Assembly (NCBI GenBank): GCA_020466095.1
Contig: CM035808.1
Span: 56,567,152 to 56,631,151, forward strand
Direction: 5' to 3'
Length of the DNA: 64,000 nt
Source of the DNA: Chlorops oryzae
Taxonomy: Eukaryota; Arthropoda; Insecta; Diptera; Chloropidae
The translations under genes were made by a program, and so were the position numbers. The notes beneath the pieces are model-generated. The model saw nothing but the letters and a program-made list of their open reading frames with translations, searched no databases and was not told the origin of the DNA. Below are positions 56,560 to 64,000 of this stretch, piece after piece (positions within the stretch are counted from its first letter, which is position 1; the number at the start of each line of letters is the position of its first letter).

Positions 56560-57250
56560 TGACTTGAAATTCAAAACCTGATATGAAATTAAAAAGGTTG
56601 AAAAAATGAACCAGGGTCCGTTACGATTAGGACGTTTATCAAACAATAAAAAAGCTTCTTAAATAATTTAAAGTCTTATTTTTGGTTTAAAATTGGGAAA
56701 TATTAAAAAATTACCGGATTTGCAAAAATCGCGTTTGTTTTTTTCCATTAATTTTTTGTAACCTTTTCTCAAATAGAAGCCTGTTTTTAAAAAAAAAAAT
56801 TTTGATCAAAAAACCCCTAAAAGTACACAAAAATTCCCATAAAAAAATTAATGGTGCAAAAGTTGTTCAAAGAAAAAAAAAAAGGAAGTTTCATATTTTT
56901 TTTGTTTAAATGAACATATCGCGCCTTATTGCGATTTTTAAAACGCATTGTTACAGGGCAGAAATTCTGGCAGTATGTAGGTTAATCTGGCCCTTCCCAC
57001 CCAACGCAACGAAGGTGAAGTTGGGATTTTCAAAACCACCTTTGGACTTTGTAATAAAACTCAACAAGTTTAACAAATCAAAGAAAGGGGTTTTTTGGAA
57101 TATAAATTTTGGGTTTTTGAAATTCGTAAAAAGCTTTTTTGAATTTTTTAAAAACCCAAAAAATTTGTTTTCAACAACCTTTTTCAAAATCAAAAAAACT
57201 AACATGGGGAATAAATTTTTTTATTCCTTAAAATTTTTTATGGTTTTGTC
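56560..57250. other. second homopolymer-smeared stretch
   Basis: Aligns loosely to about 8490-9270 of copy A but is shortened and full of AAAAA, TTTTT and CCC runs. The 124-codon frame here (56910-57284) is an artefact of this text. Confidence 0.7.
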
Positions 57251-58657
57251 AACCGGTTTACAACCGGAAAGAAAAAACCGATAATCCGAAAAATGCTTTT
57301 TTTTTAAGTTGCCCATCCCTTAATCATACACATGTCAAAGCAAATGCCTAATTCGAACTTTATGTCGAAATCACGAAAACAGCTGATCTCAAAAACAAAA
57401 GCTTACGGATCGCCAGTGCTGTCGTTTTTGTATCTTGTAAAGTGTCAAATTTTGATATAAATAGTAGATAATTCCAGATAAAAGTAGTTTCTTGGGAAAA
57501 GGTAGTTAACATTTTAATTTTGAAATTATTCATCGCTATTTTGAAACACACTTGTTTTTTGCTCAAGACAAGCTTTTTTCATATAAGATTGCGGAAAAAG
57601 ATACATACGTACTGATTAAAAAGATTGCACAGGGCTGCCGGGAACACTTTTTTCTTGGTGTCAAAAATCTTACAATTAGACTTATTTATGTAAAATATGT
57701 GTTGAAATAGTAGTACGTGAGTGAAAAGAGTAGTGCGGTTGTGCGGCGACAAAAAAAGGAGTAAGAACTACTATAGCAGCATTTCGACAGCACTGCGGAA
57801 CGCATTTGGCAATCTGTTTTTCTTTCAATCACGATCGCGTTCTTAATTGCTCGCTTTAGAAGTGGAAGTTCATAATTATAAATTGATATTGTAAGCGCTT
57901 AATAATGAAGAGATCGAGTGTCGACATCAGATTCGATTACTTTCAGTTTTAATACAATAATAGTAAAGCTAATATACATATGTTATGTATGTAATTGATG
58001 AACTAAACATTTTTTTGGAACCTCCCACCCCCCCTTGATCAGTTCTTAAATCCGCCCTTGGTGGACATTGCTCAAAAATTTGCCAAAATCACTTAAAATG
58101 TTGAAAATATGGAGTGACGGGCCGCCATCTCAGTTCAAAAACAAATTCATTCCTGTTTTAATTCTTCACTTTGAAAATATGGTATATTAGAAATTTAAAT
58201 TATTTGAACTACTTGGCAACAGCTCACGGTAAAGGCTGCGTAGATGGGGAAGGTGTTTTAATTTAGTTTTTAAGTGCCTGTTTAAATGATTTTTGCTTAT
58301 CACTTATTTTTCAATTCGTTCATGTAGCGTGGCAGTGATTTTTATGTAGCTTGTCAGTGCTTGAATTTTGGCCTAAGCCATTTTTCGATCCCAGTATGGC
58401 CTTTTAATTTTTATATAGCTATATTTGGTTCTGCCCAGCAACGTATTGGTATGACTGGATGCGAGTAGCTAGAAATAGCTACAAATAGCTCTAGATATAT
58501 GGTTCCTTAGCTAAAAATATCTATCATATTAATATTTTTGTGTGAAATAAGCACATTTAAGGCTTTCATTAAAAGTTTAAAAAACCAATGGTTTACTCTA
58601 GGGAAAAAAATCAAATTTTCAATTTGTAGTTGCAATACAAGTTACAAGTTGATTGTT
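57251..58657. other. right part of the hAT and following intron (copy B)
   Basis: Collinear with about 9270-10506. An extra stretch at about 58480-58635, rich in AAATAGCTAC and ATAGCTCTAG, is absent from copy A. No gene. Confidence 0.55.
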
Positions 58658-58970
58658 TGTTAACGCAAGGAATTAAACGGTATTTTAGAATTTACGACTT
58701 TGTAGACTTTATTTAGATTTTTTTCACTGGCGTTAATAAACAGCGCGAGAGAGAAAATTATTTTAATTGCAAAGTAGAACGACTAAAATTATTCGTCTTC
58801 TTTTTGCGACTCCCTTACATCAACCGCCTATTAACAGCTACTGATAACGCGCAATCGGTATCAAATAGAATGATAGAAAATTTTTAGTTGATTGGCAGAA
58901 GGCTATTAAACAATGTTGAATTTGAAATGATATGTATATGTAAATATATATATTATTGTTTTTGGCGGCA
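58658..58970 (-). repeat. BEL/Pao 3' LTR (copy B), longer form
   Basis: 313 bp with TG..CA ends (TGCCGCC at 58970, GTTAACA at 58658) next to the same purine tract. It keeps about 85 bases deleted in copy A, so it is the better LTR reference. Confidence 0.8.
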
Positions 58971-61716
58971 ATATCCTCTCCACCGTAAGAGAAGGTTACG
59001 CGAGCTTACTACCGCTGCGGACATCCAGAACTGAAATTTTTTCTGCCGGTCTTACCAATTTGCCCGTCCTTAGTGGTGACCGAATTCACAATTTTGCCCT
59101 TTGGCAAGCATTTTCTCGGCAAGCTCTCATCGCCAATTAGGACAACGTGGCCGTCCTTCAAAGGAGGTCGTTTCTCGAACTATTTGCTTCTTGTAGTGAT
59201 ATTTGGTAGCTATTTTGTGGCCCACCTGTGCCAGAAATGGTCGGCGAAAGCATGGGTCTGCTTTTAACGTATTCGTAAGTCGCCTATTGTCCTTTGTGTC
59301 CTTTACCAAACGGTTTATAACCGGATGCTGAATCCAACAGGATGTGATTAGGAAAAAAGTTCGTCGTCAGCTAGAGTTTCTAGCGATACGAAGGTTTTTG
59401 ATCGTGCATTGAGTATGAATTCGATTTCGCAGAGCGCGCTACGAAGACTATCATCATTCAAATTGGCTGATGGATTGATGTTTTTTAGAACTGCTTTGAC
59501 TGACTGGACAAGTAGCTCCCAGACAGCGTCCATATGCGGTGCCCCTGTGCCCCTGATGTGTTGAAGCGCCACTTAGCCGTATCGTATTTGGGCTCTTTTT
59601 CTTTATAATTGACCAGTTTTTTGTGCTCCTTAAGTATTTTCTCGGTGGATTTGAAAATGGTCCCATGGTCCGAGTATATTTCAATTGCGATGCCTCTTCG
59701 TGATGGGAAATTTTATACACACATGATGCACGAACTCGTGGCGAGAGTGAGCGACTTCAAGGTGTATTGCCTGTAGGGTGAGCCGAGAGAGTAACACACC
59801 CCAACGTTTTTCTGTGCGCCGTCCTACGTTCACCAATAATGGTCCGAAAAAGTCGATTCCGACGTATGAAAACGCTCGCCGAGAATTAGAAAGTCATGGT
59901 GACGGAATGGTTGCCATCTGAGGCGGAACTGGTTAATCATTATTGTTTTTGCACCATTGGCGTCGACTTCTCACAGTTTTTTAGAGTAGGAAGGTTATGT
60001 GGTGCTCTTTTTTGGCAAGACATAACTCCATTATTGATTCTTAAGCTGTAGATCCTCCTCTTTGTTCTAAGTATATCATCATCATCCAGAAAAAGGTTAA
60101 ATTTAATTAAATGGCTTTGTTTGCTGATTGAATCCCCTTCGGTAAGAGTGACAGTTTCGTGCGCGAATTTCTGCCTATTTGCTTCCTTGAAAAGCACCGT
60201 TTTTTTTCTTTTGTATACGCTGATACGTCGTCATTTCAATCAGTGGAATATTTGGTCTGATACAACGTTTCTCGTCGACGAAGAAAATCAGTGCTGCTAT
60301 AGCTCGATACATCTGTCTCTACGAGGAGAAATTTTCAAATTTACACGAAGGTTTGATTGATGCTTGCCGGTTTATACATAACGGGTGCTTCCTGAGCGCT
60401 GTGGTGTCTTGTTTGTTCAAATCGCCGTAAGATAGCCGCTCTTCGCGACCTTTAAGTAAAAAGCCTGACGCGTTTAACCAATTTTCAGTGTCGAGATTAG
60501 GTTTGAATTTGGTTGCATGATCTGCCGCGTTAGGCTTCGAGCGAACATAATGTTATTAATTGATGTCTGATACTTCCAGAATTTCGCCGTCGCGAAACAT
60601 CCTAATTTCTTGCATACTTCTAGGCTCCATCGAAGCCACCGCAGAACAGTTTTTGAATAAGACCAGTAATAGAAAAAGTCTATACGCATGCGGCGATTTT
60701 TACGCACACGATTAGCCAAACGTACACCGATAATCGCAGCCTGCAGCTCGAGCCTAGCTATGAAAAGCGGTTTAAAAGGTGCCACCCTCGATTGGGCGAT
60801 TAATAATGATGTGGTTGTTGTTTCGCTAAAGGTCACTAGCAACTAGCAAGCAGCGGCGTATGCGTCTTCACTCGCGTCGAGAAACGTATGAAATTGTATC
60901 TCAGTTGCTGCCATTAGATTTTGTGAGTAACAACGCGGATTTTCCATCTCACTTATAGACCTCAAGGTGGCTTTACATGGGTTCCACGATTCGTGAAGGT
61001 CTGTTGGTAGTTCTATGCTCCATCTAAACCAGCACAGTCATACTTTTTGTAGAAGGCTCTTGAGTCCAACCGTGTGACAGGACAGAAAGCTAATCGGATA
61101 AACTATGCACATGAGCACCTGAAATACCTGCCTTTTAGTTGGCAGGGCCCACTAATGTAGTTTTGCTTCAATCTTCCGAATCTGAAAGTAAATCGGAAAA
61201 AATCCTCTTTAGGGAAGAACATACCAACCCCTCTTCGGTTTTTCCGATTTCGATTTGACTTTGGCTAGATGTTGGTTCACCGTTAAGCTGCTCCATGACT
61301 TGGGTATAATTCGAAAACCAGCTATGAATATTAAAATCGCCACTTGCGTGAATAGCGCGAACTTGTTTAGAGACTTCAATGTCTTCATCTTCGCTGGAAA
61401 GGCTATCGATGAAATCGTCCACATAGTGTGCTTGTTCGATGGCTTCAAAGACTCTTGGGAATTTTTGTCGAAACTCTTGGGCATTCTTGTTTCGAATGAA
61501 GTGGGCGATGCATGATGCACATTGGATGCCAAAAGTCGTCGCTTTCAAAACAAACATATCCTGTTCATTGTTGATTTCGCCCCTGCTATATCTGCCGAGA
61601 CAGCAATTCTACCGATGCAAAAGGCATTGAGCACATTCGCTAACGAATTTAGTAAGTCAGGCCCAGTATGCGAAATCATTTAGCGATTTCCTTGCACCTT
61701 GCTTGCGCCCACATGT

Positions 61717-62310
61717 GTTATCGTGAATGAAAGTTGTGCGACCCATGACATGGTTTTCTAATTACGATTTGATTTTGAATATGAAACCATTGAATTCGAT
61801 TTTGCGCTTGTGCACAACTGTCTCATTCTGTTTCATTTGTTCATGTGTCGCTGGATTGGCTGATTCCGAAAATCGCATCTTTGTGATATTTACGCATGTG
61901 TGCAACCCGCATTAGTGGATTTTCCTTACAGTTCGTCTTAATCTTTGCGTATGATTGCATCAGAGATGTAGCGAGCCGTCATGATGCTATACAAATGCAT
62001 TCGTCAATCGCCATTTCACCTGCAAGACAAACATCGGCTGGTTTCATTGTTTGATCGATCGCCGTCCTGTACTATCTGGCCATTTGGAGACTTTCACAGC
62101 AAGTCATACTTTTCGATGAAGACGCTGAGCAAGTTCATTCTTCGCATGTACGTTTAGAGAGTCAGTCCCTATACAGGTACGTTCATTTACATAACGATTT
62201 GCCTTGCTAACACTTAAGCTGAAGGCGTCCCCAGACTGTCGATATATGATCACTTGCGGTATTCTGGCCCTTTGACATAAACAGGTTCTGAGCGCACATT
62301 CATTGTTATC
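61717..62310. other. about 590-bp insert in BEL reverse transcriptase, only in copy B
   Basis: Copy A reads straight through here (13405-13445) with reverse transcriptase sequence. The insert replaces about 30 bases. It has no clear inverted ends, target duplication or coding frame. The flanking text lacks several single bases, so local quality is poor. Confidence 0.5.
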
Positions 62311-62825
62311 AGTTACAATTGGATGTACCAGACGTTCCTACAGTTCAAATTTGACTAACAATCTTGCGTACCCTTGCACCAATTAGTTTCGATCTAATTC
62401 TGTATTTGTTGCTACATTAAAGGCTCCTTCTCCATTTTGGATCAAGTCATTTAGACGATTAATTTCCATTTGATAGCTGCTTGGAAGACAAGGATTCGGT
62501 TCTCGCCATAGTAGTCCGACTTCGAATAGTCCTCTTTTTTATACAGGATTCGTTCAAGGTTCGAATGGCTTTATCACGCTCAAAAATTTTTGGAGTGTCC
62601 GTCGATCCAGGATCCAGGTTTAAAACTTTCCTTCACAGCTTCGTGCACGGCATCGCAGTCGCACCGCCTCTGTGTTTTTGGTGTGTTTTTGAGATGACGA
62701 TTCCACCTTGGAATGCCCATCCGAGTCTGCATTTCGATGAGATAGGTTCGTGCCATGTGCCTTCGCGTACCATGGATGGTACAGCCACCTTCCAGTTATA
62801 GTTTCCATTTAAAATCGATAGTCCT

Positions 62826-63527
62826 TCATTCGTGTTTTATTGGAACGTCCACCATATGTGGATATTTTGCCTGCAGATACTCTGTGTTGACCGCTTGACG
62901 CGGCAGAGTTAGCTTGGAAACCGTGTGTACATTGTTCAGCGAATAATTGTGTGTGCTTCCGCTTTCATTGGCGACCTGAACTGAAGCTCCCACAGAATCG
63001 TCTTCCATTCGCGTGGTGTAAAAGGTCCACTGTAAACAAAGCGGTGTCGAAGTGCCTTCGATCACTACTTTTTGGAATATCTTGCTATCGATGACCGTCA
63101 CGGACGACCCTTCGTCCAGAAAGGCGAGTGTGCTGATGTTCCTATGTTTTCCATAAAATAAACAAAAACGAAATACTGCGATGTGCTGGTTTTGTCGATA
63201 GAAATATTGTTCGTCGTTTTGTATTTGATGAGCACTGACTATTCCAGTATTCGTCTTTGCCTTGTTTAGGTGTAGTGATGGGTTGTGTTTGGACTTACAT
63301 CCATTCACGCACCAATCGATTTTCCTGAAACAGCGCTTGCAGTGACCTTTTAAGCATCGTCGAAAAAAAAATTTTGACTCCACTATTTTGAGTCGACCGT
63401 TTGCTGAGAAGCTCTTAAATTTCTCACAGTCAGTGAGTTTGTGTCCGTCCTTTTCGCATGCGGCACATTTTGGTTTGTCGGCGGGTGCATTTGTGTGCGT
63501 GAGCGTGTGCGAATGTTGCCTAATCAC
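62826..63527 (-). CDS. BEL/Pao gag C-terminus (zinc knuckles) and protease, open frame
   Basis: A 233-residue open frame inside BEL. A CCHC knuckle (CAACEKDGHKLTDC) sits near residues 21-34. A second Cys/His cluster follows (CLKGHCKRC and CVNGC). The aspartic protease starts near residue 130 with TLAFLDEGSSVTVID; the Asp of FLDEG is the likely catalytic residue, and DEG is the usual BEL variant. In copy A the same region is broken at the A run. It is a fragment of a polyprotein, not a separate gene; its ends are set by frame breaks. Confidence 0.8.
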   Translation of the reverse strand: MIRQHSHTLTHTNAPADKPKCAACEKDGHKLTDCEKFKSFSANGRLKIVESKFFFRRCLKGHCKRCFRKIDWCVNGCKSKHNPSLHLNKAKTNTGIVSAHQIQNDEQYFYRQNQHIAVFRFCLFYGKHRNISTLAFLDEGSSVTVIDSKIFQKVVIEGTSTPLCLQWTFYTTRMEDDSVGASVQVANESGSTHNYSLNNVHTVSKLTLPRQAVNTEYLQAKYPHMVDVPIKHE

Positions 63528-64000
63528 TGAAACCCTTCAAGGTGTAAGTAGTCGAAATCCGTATAAACGTTGCCCATAAGAGCTTTTGGTGGCTCGAGAG
63601 CTTTTCGACGAGCTCTTTTATCAGCAAAAGTGTTTTTAAAATGCGCTTGCAGATTACATGCCTCCATGGTAGCACATACATTTCGTACACATAATGCGAA
63701 CTCAATTAAACCTTCGAGCTTGTCGTTAATTTATGGAGATTTTACGAACTCGCTCGATCATACGTTCGTTTATATGCTCAGGTTTGCCGAAAAACAATTT
63801 TAAAGTGGCATATGAGTTTAGCCCTTACGAGCTCCTTGGCCTTACCCTTTAAGCATTTCTGCAGACGAAGCATATTTTCGGTATTTGAAAATCCCACAAC
63901 CTTCATGCTGTTTTTGTACAAACTGATGCACGCTGGTCAGTCCTCTGGCTCCCCACGAAAAATTGGAAGATCAGTTGGAAGTGCCTGCCTTGCTGCAATT
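63528..64000 (-). pseudogene. BEL/Pao gag core (copy B), empty Transib site
   Basis: Collinear with 14660-14795 and then directly with 18182-18500. CATGG at about 63664-63668 is the single-copy target of the Transib insertion. The gag core (AENMLRLQKCLKG region) is at 63830-63960. Confidence 0.75.

Larger units (their letters stand above)
53913..58060. mobile_element. non-autonomous hAT element (copy B), hosting a second hAT
   Basis: Same insertion as 7312-10062: ends CATAGGCGGATTTAGAGG and, inverted, CAAGGGCGGATTTAAGAA, flanked by GTGGACAT (53905-53912 and 58061-58068). Near the left end it carries the BED hAT at 53978-56409 instead of the pogo-like element of copy A. The part 56560-57250 is smeared. 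Confidence 0.85.
48353..64000. repeat. second copy (B) of window bases 1-about 18.7 kb
   Basis: Base 48353 matches base 1 and collinearity continues to the window end, in the same orientation. It includes the LINE, the Tc1-like element, Ucp4A exons 2-3, the hAT element with its GTGGACAT duplication, and BEL/Pao. The copies differ by scattered substitutions, many one-base indels, and inserts present in only one: pogo-like and Transib in A, the BED hAT in B. Confidence 0.95.
58658..64000 (-). mobile_element. BEL/Pao retrotransposon (copy B), continues past the window
   Basis: Same order as copy A and no Transib. Pol pieces: 59348-59572 (integrase end), 59940-60197 (integrase N-terminal region), 60474-60842 (RNase H to integrase link), 61168-61557 (reverse transcriptase with HYVDDFI). 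Small indels differ from A. A 38-base stretch is missing near 59055. Gag continues beyond 63660 with no interruption and runs off the right edge. Confidence 0.85.

Noticed and set aside
56910..57284. A 124-codon open frame
   Set aside because: It lies in the smeared low-quality stretch, its residues are dominated by Phe, Lys and Asn from homopolymers, and copy A has no such frame.
1..64000. CRISPR arrays, operons and bacterial-type regulatory sites
   Set aside because: The window is eukaryotic. Short repeats seen are microsatellites, transposon units or tandem duplications.

Overview
This window looks like AT-rich nuclear DNA from an insect, most likely a higher (cyclorrhaphan) fly. The support is one conserved host gene, an ortholog of the mitochondrial carrier Ucp4A, with short insect-type introns, buried in a dense, nested set of transposable elements: irritans-type mariner, Tc1/Tc3-like, pogo, hAT, Transib, piggyBac-like MITEs, jockey and CR1-like LINEs, a Penelope-like element, BEL/Pao and Ty3/Gypsy. 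The species cannot be told from the sequence.

Layout. Bases 1-4316 are a CR1-like LINE on the minus strand, split by a Tc1-like element with an intact transposase (922-2579) and by a dead mariner (2745-3968). Ucp4A exons 3 and 2 lie at 6056-6710. A hAT-type element (7312-10062) carries a nested pogo-like element. A BEL/Pao retrotransposon (10507-about 19080) is split by a complete-ended Transib element (14796-18181). Then come a piggyBac-like MITE, a Penelope-like remnant with hammerhead-like repeats (19802-21280), a 720-bp foldback element, a jockey LINE (22175-25600), a lone LTR, a Ty3/Gypsy fragment (26250-28478), a tRNA-Met-derived SINE, a hAT transposase relic (28984-31106), a second, older jockey (32949-36850), a basic uncharacterised ORF (37158-37774), two LINE 3' ends, and Ucp4A exon 1 (41066-41329). 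A 100-base run of N (41978-42077) follows. Right of it are further LINE pieces, an inverted repeat array and a hAT MITE.

From 48353 to the end of the window the sequence repeats bases 1-about 18.7 kb in the same order and orientation, with small indels and with transposons present in one copy only. The second copy puts Ucp4A exons 2-3 upstream of exon 1, has a frameshift in exon 2, and contains stretches that look like poor consensus sequence (homopolymer smears). The simplest reading is that two haplotypes of one locus were assembled as separate contigs and joined head to tail across the gap. A true segmental duplication is the alternative.

How it works together: the only host gene seen is Ucp4A, whose first intron has grown to about 34 kb of nested transposons. 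Everything else is mobile DNA, mostly decayed. The most interesting pieces are the Transib element (RAG1-related transposase with heptamer-like ends and a clean empty-site allele), the Penelope repeats with hammerhead-like cores, the hAT element whose long inverted ends each carry a copy of its zinc-finger exon, and the basic ORF at 37.2-37.8 kb.
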